From: Liolophura sinensis
Taxonomy: Eukaryota; Mollusca; Polyplacophora; Chitonida; Chitonidae
DNA: 64,000 bases
NCBI RefSeq assembly: GCF_032854445.1
Contig: NC_088300.1
Span: 43,868,984-43,932,983 of the forward strand
Direction: 5' to 3'
In this document: positions 36,470-46,310 of the stretch, one piece after another
How the letters are laid out: the number at the start of each line of letters is the position of its first letter
Numbering within the stretch: the first letter of the stretch is position 1
Program-made: the position numbers and the translations under genes
The notes under the pieces: generated by a model
Told to the model about the DNA's origin: nothing
Database searches by the model: none
What the model saw: the letters and a program-made list of their open reading frames with translations, nothing else

Positions 36470-37620
36470 AAAACCGATGGGTAATATAATTTCCATTGCT
36501 GCTTATCACTTTTTTGTGTAAGTCATTTTCACAGAAATTTCCTGTTAACGCTTTTACATTGCTTAACCGATCCACTGAAGTCCAGCATGTCAAATAAATT
36601 ACTGAATGTTGGATAAAAAGCTTAACACCGGGACAGTTCTGGAATACATAGAATAGGTTGGAGAAGAGATCAGCTGGAAAAAAAAACACATGCTTTAGAT
36701 GCTCACTTAAGGTAATTTAATCTTTGCATCAATTTTTTTGGTCGATATAAAACTGTTGATGTTTTCCCGGTAAGCTTTTCGATCACTTAATTTTTATCAG
36801 CACAAATATTGCATTTATCGGAAGGTTTTCTTCATATGTCAAGAATTTAACTATTTCATCGAGCTAACCGCCGTCGTATAAGTGAAATATTCTTGAGTAC
36901 GGCGTAAAACACCAATTAAATAAATAAATAAATAAATAAGTAGCCAGTACAGAGAAAGTGCTCATCGTACTCAAAGAAATGTCCACTTTGCCCTAAATCC
37001 CATGATAGAAACGAAAACTCGGAAACTCTTGGCACAATCATATCTTGAAGGATAAATGATATTTGTCCTGTATTAGGTATGGTTATGGAAATTGGGACCA
37101 GATTTAGACCAGATTGACATCCTTGTCCGTTACCACGATCATTTTGCTTATGATTCACAGACAAAATTGTATAAGAAGAAGGAGTTGTTTTTATTCCGCC
37201 AAGAAAAAATTGTGATGACAAAATCGATCACATGGAAAAGTCGAAGATATGAATATTCATTTTTTATGTGAATCTCTACTATTATTTTTCATTAGATATC
37301 ATGTAATATCAGTAGTAATGGTATAGTGAACAGGTGCGTCACCAAGCGGATATTAGAGGAAATATTTACACCGTCGTAAATATCACAGATGCGATCTCTC
37401 CATTCAGCATGACAATGGGTCACGTGACAATAGCTCTCTCTTAGCACAGAAAGGAGAGTGTACAGAATCCCATGTCTGTTCATGACAGGGTGAAGATATT
37501 CCTGTCCACACCACACATTCACCATTACCGGGCACAGCCACCTAATCGATTTCTGAGACTTTCGTGGAGCTAGCTTTTCTTCACAACGTTTCCATCAGGA
37601 ATACACGAGTACCACTGTTA
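36470..37620 (+). repeat. Segmental-duplication block C3, interrupted by a SINE tail
   Basis: Third member of the C family, with 'TTTTCACAGAAATTTCCTGT', 'CACGATCATTTTGCTTATGA', 'CACCAAGCGGATATTAGAGG' and 'CACCTAATCGATTTCTGAG' in order. Where C1 and C2 read 'ATCGATTTAC', a SINE-A tail (36868-36939) is inserted. The CACGTGATAAACG part present in C1 and C2 is lost next to it. Confidence 0.76.
36868..36939 (+). mobile_element. SINE-A copy A7, 3' end only
   Basis: 'CCGCCGTCGTATAAGTGAAA', 'TATTCTTGAGTACGGCGTAA' and (AAAT)n are the last 70 or so bases of SINE-A. It interrupts block C3, so it came later than the C duplication. Confidence 0.88.
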
Positions 37621-37634
37621 ACTTCTGTTAAAAG

Positions 37635-37790
37635 CACACAGAAAAACCAGAGCAGCGGCGACAGTGTGATAGTTGACAAATGGTCACACGTATAACCGGT
37701 GAACTATCAATTTACGTCAGTTAGGGTTTTATTTTTACTGTTCATGTAAAGGCTTAAATAATAGCAAATTAAGCGCCACCTATAAAGGAC
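37635..37790 (+). repeat. U-family repeat copy U3
   Basis: 'AAAACCAGAGCAGCGGCGAC', 'AGTGTGATAGTTGACAAATG', 'GTCACACGTATAACCGGTGA' and 'ATAGCAAATTAAGCGCCACC' follow the order of U2. It is directly downstream of C3, whereas U2 lies upstream of it. Confidence 0.68.
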
Positions 37791-38279
37791 CTGCTAAGGT
37801 GGAGATTCGGCCCCAGAGAGGTACGATAAGAAAGTGCAAATTTCAAAATCCTAGTACAATTCTGTAAATTTCAAAATCAAGTATAATCTTGATCAAACCA
37901 TCCATAAAACTTATACGGCCAAAAAAAAAGAGATGGTTGCCTAGTAATGACCCGCTAAAGATGCACTCTCGATCAAATTTTTCGGCACTGTGTTTTGAAT
38001 TCTATTACCCTTCGATTTCTTTTTATTACATACAACGCACTGCTTGGCATTGTGCCAAGTGTACATTATCCCCGTCGTTAGATACCCCGATCACCAAAAC
38101 GGAAGCGTTTGACTTCTGGACGGGTTTATTGTAATTCTATGGGTGGATAGAGGTTGTTGTTTACATTGAATAAAGCAGGCGACAAATGTAAACCACGAAA
38201 CAAATTGGCTATTTTTTCTGTCGGATCGAACGTTTATTTTAAAGGAGAATAGTATCAGGTTACAGATAATTTAAAGGCC

Positions 38280-38672
38280 ATGTGTACGTTTGAATGCTAC
38301 GTAATAAGAGATCATAATGGTGATCATTCTTCCTGCGAGTCTTTCTTACAGCCGACTCTCCTAAACGTCCCAAATGACCACAAACCATGGTATTGCAATC
38401 AACCAATGGGTCACAAAACGATCGGATCCGTGATGTCTTATATTTCCCGTGATGCAAAACATAGCCGCTGGTACACGAATCACTGCGTCCGGGCTACGAC
38501 AGCCACAGTTCTTGCTGATGGCGGGGTTTCTGTGAAGGATGTTATGTCTGTGACAGGCCACCGCAATGAATCCAGTGAACGGAGTTACGTCACCAAACCG
38601 TCCGTTTCAAAACGCCGTGAAATCAGCAATATCCAGCATGCTTCAAGTTTATCAGAAAATGCTGAAAGTTAA
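38280..38672 (+). CDS. Crypton-type tyrosine recombinase domain, C-terminal part (DUF3504-like)
   Basis: The frame reads WYCNQPMG (37-44), then YTNHCVRATTAT (65-76) and VTGHRNESSERSY (91-103). This is the C-terminal half of a tyrosine-recombinase catalytic domain. The HxxR pair is His68/Arg71, His94 lies in the GH motif, and Tyr103 is the likely nucleophile. The box I arginine and N-terminal DNA-binding part are absent. A good splice acceptor, CTTTCTTACAG, ends at 38351, and the recognisable protein begins about there in phase 0. The first 24 codons from the ATG may therefore be intron and the real exon may start at 38352. Such domains belong to Crypton DNA transposons and to genes captured from them; the reaction is DNA strand exchange in the nucleus. 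The frame stops at 38672, where the similarity shifts frame. Family call is strong; mobile element versus captured gene is undecided. Confidence 0.75.
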   Translation: MCTFECYVIRDHNGDHSSCESFLQPTLLNVPNDHKPWYCNQPMGHKTIGSVMSYISRDAKHSRWYTNHCVRATTATVLADGGVSVKDVMSVTGHRNESSERSYVTKPSVSKRREISNIQHASSLSENAES

Positions 38673-38886
38673 AATGTCATTGAGTGAAAATACTCCCATG
38701 TCAGTCACGCCACTCCCAGTGCAAATGCCCGACGCTGTCGACTGTAATGTTACACGTAACAATAGCAATACAATCCAAATGGCAAAATCCCAGTTTTCAG
38801 TCACGCCTCAAAGTTTTGGAGGGTTGTTCAACAACGCAACAATAAATAACAGCACAGTTCACATCAACTTCATATCCTCAGGATAG
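38566..38886 (+). pseudogene. Frame-shifted C-terminal tail of the recombinase
   Basis: This frame overlaps the previous one by 107 bases, lies one base on, and runs to TAG at 38884-38886. The overlapping N-terminal codons are a shadow of the recombinase. Downstream of about 38670 it becomes Ser/Asn/Thr-rich and ends FGGLFNNATINNSTVHINF. As I recall, proteins of this class often end in a similar Asn/Thr-rich 'FNNxTI..' segment. That makes this the natural C terminus, placed out of frame by an apparent one-base insertion (or two-base deletion) near 38660-38673. No splice donor/acceptor pair that would explain the shift is visible. Either the copy is broken or the assembly has an error. Confidence 0.55.
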
Positions 38887-41604
38887 TGGACTGGTTGCAG
38901 ATCGTCCTTTTCAACTACCAGTCCTTGCTTGATGTTTATCGGTGTTAAACAGTTGTTCTTTTTCACAAGTCCCTTTACTCATGTTTTTTCTCCGCAATCG
39001 CTATTGTCTGACTGCCGCCGATATATTGCCGTTGACCCAGATCTTCAAATTTGGTACATCATGTGACCTTTATGCATGAGTGTGACGCGTATATGTTACA
39101 TAACTGGTACGGCGCACCGAGTGAAACATCGGTACAGGCTGCGTCATTACAAATTTAAATTGTAATAGCCATCCACTGTATTTCACAATACTATAAACGC
39201 AAATTATATTTATCCTCATGATACCTTGAACATATAATTTATAATATATTTATTTGCTCATACTGAATTGAAAGTGTGAACTGAAGTGTTCCATCATTTC
39301 AACATTCGTTGCTCCGTGTTTATGAATTTGATACAGAATACAACAAAGCACTTACACAAGCAAACCAAATAAAATTCAGTATCAAACCAGTGTTAACCTA
39401 ATTTGTGTGTTTCAATTATTATTTTTTTCGTACGCAAGTCAAACTTTAATTACGTTTAAACAGTTGAACTCCCCACTTCTGTTATCGCTTTGCTGATGCC
39501 AGAGGTTTCCAGCTCCTTTAGCTCTGTCAGACAGAGTTTGGGAAACCTTTTGACCTGCCCGAACTCTCGCTGCCAGCAAAGAGCGACCTCCGGGCTCACT
39601 GTCAGTGTGGTCGCTGTTTGGCACCGTGCCTGTCTCACCGAAGCCCACACTGATAACAGCGTCTTAGCTGAAAGCAGGACAATATGAAAGCAACCCTGCA
39701 CATGTTTTATTTTATAGTGCTATATTTTATAGTAGGAATTGTTTTCGAGAAACAAACGTATTCTTTTTATTATTGTATCCTAGTCGTGAAGCACGTCCAC
39801 AATGTTTAGCAACGCATTTCAACACCCCCTGTAAAACACATCTTGGTTTCGTCCAGAATTAGGTCACGCCCTTTAGAACGTTCGGTTAGACGAAAACAAT
39901 GTGTCAGAGAAAGTAAGGGCGTTTTTTGCTATTAATCTATACCGCATTGGCGTTTTTGTTATAATTACGAAAATATTTTGCTGCTACCAAGGTAATAGAA
40001 TAGAAATAATGTTCGCGTCAGGTGGTTTTACATCAAATCAATGGGAAAGAGTTTACAAATTTTAGGTTAAGTATACCTAAAATTAACACATTTTAATGCT
40101 ATATTATAAGATATAAACTCTTCCACATCAACCTGATGTAAAACTACCATTAGACTACCCTGGCGCGAACATTATTTCTTAATTTAATGTAGGCCTATGC
40201 AGTTCAACGTTAACCAGAAAAATATCTTTACTAAAACTTCCATATTTGTATTTATAGGTGCTGTCAAAGTTCGTTTTGGTTAATGTTTGTCTTCATATGT
40301 AAACATAATGTTACGGTATTGAAAACAGCAACAGAAAACAGACTCAGTGACTCAATATTACAATGTAACCAATGCTTTATATATATATAAAATGAGACGT
40401 ACAGTTTTACAGACAGTTCAACAACAACAACAACATACACATCAGTATTACCGGTCTTTAAAAGTTTCCAGTTCACCTTTGCATCCCAAGGAATGTATTC
40501 CAGGAAATCCAACGTAAAGACCACGGGATAAACACACAATTCACAAATTGTCCTAGACAGGTACTTCGCCAGGTTAGCAAACACGAACACAGTACACAGG
40601 TTACACAGAACTGGAACAGTCAAGCCTTTGAATGACGTCACACCCGCAGAGCACAACACAGGGTAAATACAGGCATGGAGGTATAATCCACTTTAGAACA
40701 GTCACCGCTCCCGCAGAAACTCACAAACGAGCCGTTCAGAGACGTAGAGTAATGTCACCTTGTGGCAGAACGAACGTCCTTTGCAAAACTGAAAACTTCA
40801 GTTTAGAGTCCTTGACGACCTTGACGGTCAGGTGAGGTCAGCGTGTTAAACAAATTACACAGTCAACACTGTATAATCATAATAAAGATCCGAACACCAA
40901 TAAACGTGACTTCCGCAGAAATTCACATAAACCAGACATCAGTACTACTGTGGTACACAAACGGTGCCGGCATAAAAAACTGTCCTCCCAAATGAAACTG
41001 GCATCACCAGCTCATATAAATATAATGGACTCGATACGAGAGCGTCGCACACTCTCCTGGCTCCCAGTGGATGCAGCAAAAATACCTCCCCTCTGCACAG
41101 AAAACATGGCTTATATACGGTCCAGGTGGATTCAACTATTCTTAGACACAGAATTAACAGCCAATGAACAGCCAGTTAAATAAACAGAGCATTGAACAAA
41201 ATGCTTTCGGCCAGGTCCGCGCTGTACATATATAACAGGGCCTGTTATGCTTATAACATACAACCCAAAGGTCCGCAGACTAACAGTACATGAAAACGTT
41301 AAATAGTCATACATAACAATAAGCTTTACAATGTGACCAGTTTTGTCATATTTTGGCAAGTTTAAAATCCATATTTCTGCCATTGTCTCAAAAGCATTCC
41401 TTATAGTACAGCGGACTAACAGAGTCAGTGTGGAGAAGAAATTCAACCTCTAGGAAGAGTTCAAATCTGCGTGCTTCTTATTTTCATTTTGGGAAACACT
41501 TTTGCGTGAGTAAGATATAGGCCCGCCATGCATTAAATGTGTTAAAAAAAGATATTTCAATGTGACTGGAGCAGGCTATTTTATGACCAATACATTGCTT
41601 CGGG
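38887..41604. other. 2.7 kb without firm features
   Basis: Plus-strand AATAAA at about 39368 could serve the recombinase gene. A minus-strand stretch at 39456-39690 preceded by TCCTGCTTTCAG (minus) looks exon-like but is unidentified. A 131-codon minus frame at 40264-40659 begins at TTG and has no known domain. TGACGTCA (CRE) lies at 40633-40640. Nothing here is confident. Confidence 0.35.
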
Positions 41605-41855
41605 TCCTTCGTGGTCGAGAGGATTAGCACGCCAACATAGCGCAAAGACCCGGGAGACTTCCACCAATGCGGTCGTTGTAAGCTCAAGTCCAGCTGATGC
41701 TGGCTTCCGCTCCCACCGTACATGGGAAGGTCTTCCAGCAACCTGCGGATGGTTGTGAGTTTCCCACGGGTTCTGCCCGGTTTAATACCACCCTAATGCT
41801 GGCCGACGTTGTTTAAGTGAAATATTCTTGAGTACGGCGTAAAACACAAATAAGT
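41605..41855 (+). mobile_element. SINE-A copy A8, nearly complete, diverged
   Basis: Forward copy with a degraded A box ('TGGTCGAGAGGATTAG'), a B-box-like 'AGCTCAAGTCC', the body 'CTGATGCTGGCTTCCGCTCC', 'CCAGCAACCTGCGGATGGTT' and the tail 'TATTCTTGAGTACGGCGTAA'. The head is more diverged than the body. No clean target duplication is seen. Confidence 0.88.
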
Positions 41856-42624
41856 CACATGCTAGCCAAACAGGGAAAAGAAGAGTAAAACAGAAATGAA
41901 AAAAAGAAGAAGCCTTACGAATGTGTCACTTACAGCTATAGTCAGTTTCGCTTCCTGACATGCACAATTTCTTGCACTGTGGTCGATTCCCCGCCTTACC
42001 ACACCAGGTCTTTTTATCACTTTGGCTTAAGCAGAACAAGGTAAAATCAAAGTAGATTTATTTTTTGTTGCAATTTATTAGACATCAGTGGTCTAGAATT
42101 TCTAAAAATGTTATGCTGTCATCTCATTTAATACACAATGACATAAAACCGTGCCTGACACCAGAATAAACTTTTCTACTTACATCTTCTTGTTTCATTT
42201 TCCCGTTTAGTTTGGTTTTCCGCACGATTACATGAGGGTTGACTTTCAAATCATTTGTGTTCCAAATTGCCATTTTGTTTCTTTCAAGCATACTACCAAG
42301 ATTTACGTTTGTTTCAGATGTGACACCATCATTAACTTTCAAACTCATGTCTTCATATCCTGGGTTATCATTTCACTTGTTTGAAACGTTGCACCATAGT
42401 TAATTTCGAGACTTTTTTTTTATTCCATATTCCCATTTAGTTTGTTGTAGAAGTAACACAAAGATGGACTTTCCAAACAGTAACTAAGAGTAACATTTTT
42501 ATTTGGTTTATGTTTTACATATAATACATCGAATTCTTGTCACAGATTTGCATTCAGTTTATTCAAAGAATTTGCTTGATAATACTGTACCAAAGACAGC
42601 AAATAGTAACAGAATAATAGCGAT
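41856..42624. other. Unannotated stretch
   Basis: AT-rich; the 74-codon minus frame at 42124-42348 has no support. Confidence 0.4.
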
Positions 42625-43015
42625 ATTCTGTTGTATACTGGTTTCAATAGAGAACGCTTGAACGCTTAAGTGTCACAAGAAACCGACGTTTCGAAAACAA
42701 ACACTTCTAGCGCATCTTACAGACAGGATTACCGTTTCAATCTGGCACACTATATAAGGCTATTACAAGTTAGTCAAAACAGATCCGTTCACTATTACCA
42801 AGTCCTGAAGAACTCATTAACCTTGCCCACTTGCTGTGGTTTTGTTCCGGTAATTCACTTCTCCAAGTTCATGGAATGCCAAGTCCCTCAATCTCAACTG
42901 CCTATAAAGACCGATCGTTTGTCTTACTTAGATTGTTCGTTACTTTGCTCTAATCAACGGACACTCCATTTTGTCTTTGACTCAGTTATTCCCATTTCCA
43001 TGTTTAAACCTGTTG
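42625..43015 (+). repeat. Segmental-duplication block S3
   Basis: Longest S copy, with 'ACTGGTTTCAATAGAGAACG', 'CAACTGCCTATAAAGACCGA' and 'TAATCAACGGACACTCCATT'. It covers much of a 149-codon frame (42670-43119), which starts with GTG and matches no family. Because S1 and S2 do not keep that frame, I read it as non-coding. Confidence 0.72.
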
Positions 43016-43117
43016 ATAACACAATTTATGAATGCCAATATGCCCCTTTACATTTTGTTTTTTTTATTTCATGTGTCAATTTTGGCATAATGACGTTGAC
43101 GTTTTTTCTTTTACAAT

Positions 43118-43190
43118 AACCGTCGTATAAGTGAAATATTCTTGAGCATGGCTTAAAACACCAATCAAATAAATAAAACAAATAAATAAA
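43118..43190 (+). mobile_element. SINE-A copy A9, 3' end only
   Basis: 'AACCGTCGTATAAGTGAAAT', 'ATTCTTGAGCATGGCTTAAA', 'ACACCAATCAAATAAATAAA'. This is the SINE-A tail, lying just after block S3. Confidence 0.87.
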
Positions 43191-43376
43191 TTCTTAACAA
43201 TACATGTCCTCTGCTGAAATTTTACCGACAGTCTGGGAATAAGAAAAAACTCTGAACATTAATCATGGTATAACGTTTCAAACAAATGAAATGGTAACCC
43301 AGGATAAGAAGACATGAGTTTGAAAGTTAAGTTATTATCATTCCTTCATTTCTCACATTGCTTTTCAATCGCGTAC

Positions 43377-43735
43377 ACCGGCCCGGATAGCACAGTTGGT
43401 AGAGCGTCCGCTTCGGGACCGGTAGATCCAGGATCAATCCTTGATCGAGTCACACCTAAGACTTTAAAAGAGGAAGTTGTAACTTCCTCGCTTGGCGCTC
43501 AGCATGAAGGGGCAACAACTGGTTGACCCGTATCAGTATAATGGCTCGGGCGGGGCGGCTTACTTGCCTTCGGTAAGTCGTCTCAGTGAAGCAGCACTAA
43601 ATAAAAGAGCGGTGGAAATCCGTGCTGCAACAAGGAGGCACATTACACGTGCACGCACCCTAATGATTCCTTCGTCGTCATATGACTGAAAAATTGTTGA
43701 GTACGACGTTAAACCCCAAGCACTCACTCACTCAC
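43377..43735 (+). mobile_element. SINE-B copy B5, full length with perfect target duplication
   Basis: This is the reference copy for SINE-B. The head has A box 'TAGCACAGTTGG' and B box 'GGATCAATCC', followed by 'GAGGAAGTTGTAACTTCCTC', 'TGGTTGACCCGTATCAGTAT', 'GGCGGGGCGGCTTACTTGCC', 'CGTCGTCATATGACTG', 'GAGTACGACGTTAAACCCC' and (CACT)n. Flanks TCAATCGCGTAC at 43365-43376 and 43736-43747 are identical, so insertion is recent and the boundaries are exact. Transcription would be by RNA polymerase III from the internal boxes. Confidence 0.95.
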
Positions 43736-43747
43736 TCAATCGCGTAC

Positions 43748-44184
43748 GCGGCTCTCCAGGACAACAAATCAGATATGAATGAATAGCCACGGCTGTATTT
43801 CAGCCATACAATGACCAGCCAGGTGTGTGTTAGAATCGAGTTCCAACTGGCTTTAATTGAAGTAGAGAGGCTGACTTATTTAAATATAACGTTGCTCGAA
43901 GCGGTTATAGATTCGAATCCAGCTCTGGATGGATTTAATTCGGTAATTTTGTCAGGTACCGAATAAAGAGAGGTAGTTTCTGTAATCATAAACCTGAAAA
44001 CTTGGTTTTACTCTCTGTCTTGTAGTCTTCTGTACTGTCCTTACGCTGTATATAGACTAGGATTTTGTTGACGGTCCCCGAGGCCTGGTTCCTGCTGTGA
44101 TGTAATGACAATAAAGCGTTTTGAGTAATTCAAGACCAATGGCGTCTAATGAATTGTAATTTACATCACTACATTTTTACCTAA
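43748..44184. other. Unannotated stretch
   Basis: Includes a minus-oriented 'TTGGTTTTACTCTC' at about 44004, like the start of U-family copies. No gene is seen. Confidence 0.35.
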
Positions 44185-44345
44185 TGCTGATTAACCCATG
44201 GTGCTAGCGTGGTGTAAGTAGCTACTAATTATGCATTTAAATGAACAGCTAGAAAATAAAGACTTATCTGAGGTAAATTAAGAAGTGGGCGAATTTTAAC
44301 AGTGTGGCAGTTTGTAAACTATTTATTAAATTGTCGTCGCCGGCG
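44185..44345 (-). repeat. U-family repeat copy U4
   Basis: 'AGTAGCTACTAATTATGCAT', 'TTAAATGAACAGCTAGAAAA' and 'CTGAGGTAAATTAAG' followed by 'ACAGTGTGGCAGTTTG' are the reverse order of U2/U3. Confidence 0.55.
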
Positions 44346-45057
44346 GTTATACTCTCTATGCTACTCAACAGCAGACAGCTCGTTATATTGGGAAATATAA
44401 ACTCGGGCTGAGGTAATAGTATTACTTCAGTAATCAAATGATAAATAAATAAACCTGTAATTGGCCTACGTGTATTTCTGGATGAGGCCTCATGCGAGAA
44501 TGGAAACCACAAACAGCTACATCGGGCAGTTTTGTGGGCAATGAAGGTCGTAATATGATCCTTTCTAACATTTATATGTAAAGAACCGTCCTCAGTGTTC
44601 TAAAGCACTATGGTCAAACTGAATTAGTCAGTATAGCCAGCCGCTTAATGCCCAGTATGGTAGGAGAGGATAAAATTATGCTGTAGTATTTTATGTTCTG
44701 TACAAACCAGAAAACAGTCCGTTTATTTCCTGTGCACATCGTCAACACAGGGCTAGCTTGTCTATGTTACAAGTATTTTAAAGTGAGATATAATGAGAAC
44801 AACTTAACCCTGATTATCCGTTACAGTTCTCCGGGTTGCCCCCATCTTCGACAGGGCATTTGCACATTCCAGCGCTCTCACTCCTCCTGGAACCTCGATG
44901 ACACTGAGCGATCGGCCACGCTTGTATGTCCGTTTATACAGTCACTAATCTTCCACGAACATTGGGTGCGAAGACATCTGTAGGCCCTACGTCACATGTT
45001 GATAAGTTGGTTTCCTTCATCACTGATGGTTTCCTTCAACCATAATCTAATACTGTC
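44346..45057. other. Unannotated stretch
   Basis: Chance frames only, including a 96-codon plus frame at 44693-44983 with no recognisable feature. Confidence 0.4.
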
Positions 45058-45175
45058 CGCCATCGTATAAGTGAACAATTCTTGACAATAGCATTAATGG
45101 TGCTAACGGGCGTGTAATTTGCTACTATTTTATGCACTCACATGGACAGTTTGAAAATAAAAATTTAAAGGGAAC
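45058..45175 (+). repeat. SINE-A tail relic joined to a U-family half (U5)
   Basis: 'CGCCATCGTATAAGTGAACA' and 'ATTCTTGACAATAGC' (45058-45097) are an eroded SINE-A tail. It is followed by minus-oriented U sequence: 'GGTGCTAACGGGCGTGTAAT', 'TTGCTACTATTTTATGCACT', 'CACATGGACAGTTTGAAAAT'. Confidence 0.5.
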
Positions 45176-45904
45176 ATAAAGTCTGTTACTATATATTCAC
45201 AACAAAAATGATATAGGACACAGTTATTACAGAAAAATATGGAAAAAATTGTATAAAGTTTTCAAAGCCGAGAAGATGAAGTTAAGCATTAGGAATATGG
45301 CACGGACGGACAATTCACTCCGACCACGTTGCAGAAGCCCGTATGAACTTGAGCAATCGCTAGCGCTGAAAGCGTCACGTGATAGCTGGCTGTCACGTTA
45401 AAAAAGCTGTTAGCTGTCGATTGTCAGTGTGGTTTCTTCTAGCGGATAGACAGAGATCGATGCAATAAATTGAAATTTTGGGTTTAGTTTAAGTGTTAAA
45501 CTAATGCATTTTGGACCACAAAGTTATGAGCAGGCAACATAGAACGGCTCCTCGTGTCAGAATGTGTACATGGTGGGAAGGGTATAGCAGTAACTTGTCA
45601 GGGTGAATGGCAACAAAACCGTCTCGACTTTGCGACTTTGCATTATTTTTCTTTAGCAAAATCAGATTTATTACGAAAATATTTTCCCAAAATTTAAATA
45701 AAAGAGTATGTTGTAAATTCTCATAGTCACGTTGTTTAATACCGATGGTACGGCAGAGCGATTAGGTTTTGTCGCGTCTCTCTAGATAGCTATACCATGG
45801 CAAAATGGCGTCACCAAATGAGTGGATAGGTACTGACGATTGTTTGCTATTTATTTTGTTAAGTCGTTTCGGAATACTACCTTAACAATTAATTCAGCTT
45901 TATT

Positions 45905-46310
45905 GGCTGACTTTATGTTCACCTTAACTGAGGTAAATTGACAGGAGGCGGTATTTCACCTGTTACGTGTAGGCATTTGCCAACTATCTCACTGTCGTCG
46001 GTGTTCTGGCTTTTTCTATCTATGCTGTACATCTTAATTATATTAAACACAACAGTCAAAAAGCAAATAAATACACAGGACCACAGCATAGATCGTAAAG
46101 CCAGGACAATGACGACCTTGTGGTAGTTGGCAAATGATCACACGTATTACCGGTCAAATACAGCATCTTGTCAATAAAATAACTGAACTGAAAACTGATA
46201 TTAGCTCGAGATGTGGAACCAGTGATTTGCAGCACCTCAATTAAATTTGAATAATTTAATAATCTCATCATTTATTCTCGTTACTGGCATGTAATAAGGC
46301 GTAAATAGCA
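45905..46310. repeat. Inverted pair of U-family repeats (U6/U7)
   Basis: An arm at about 45956-46028 contains 'GGCATTTGCCAACTATCTCA', and an arm at about 46083-46157 contains 'GTGGTAGTTGGCAAATGATC'. They are imperfect reverse complements over about 73 bases, separated by about 54 bases. The distal part of U7 extends towards 46310 ('CTGGCATGTAATAAGGCG'). The structure could fold as a long hairpin or be the remnant of a foldback/MITE-type element. Confidence 0.65.

Noticed and set aside
40264-40659. 131-codon hydrophobic minus-strand frame
   Set aside because: Starts at TTG, ends in a low-complexity Val/Ile-Tyr stretch caused by AAC and TA repeats, and has no recognised family. A donor-like AAGGTGAAC inside it is too weak alone.
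42670-43119. 149-codon plus frame
   Set aside because: Starts with GTG, overlaps duplicated block S3, and the frame is not kept in S1 or S2.
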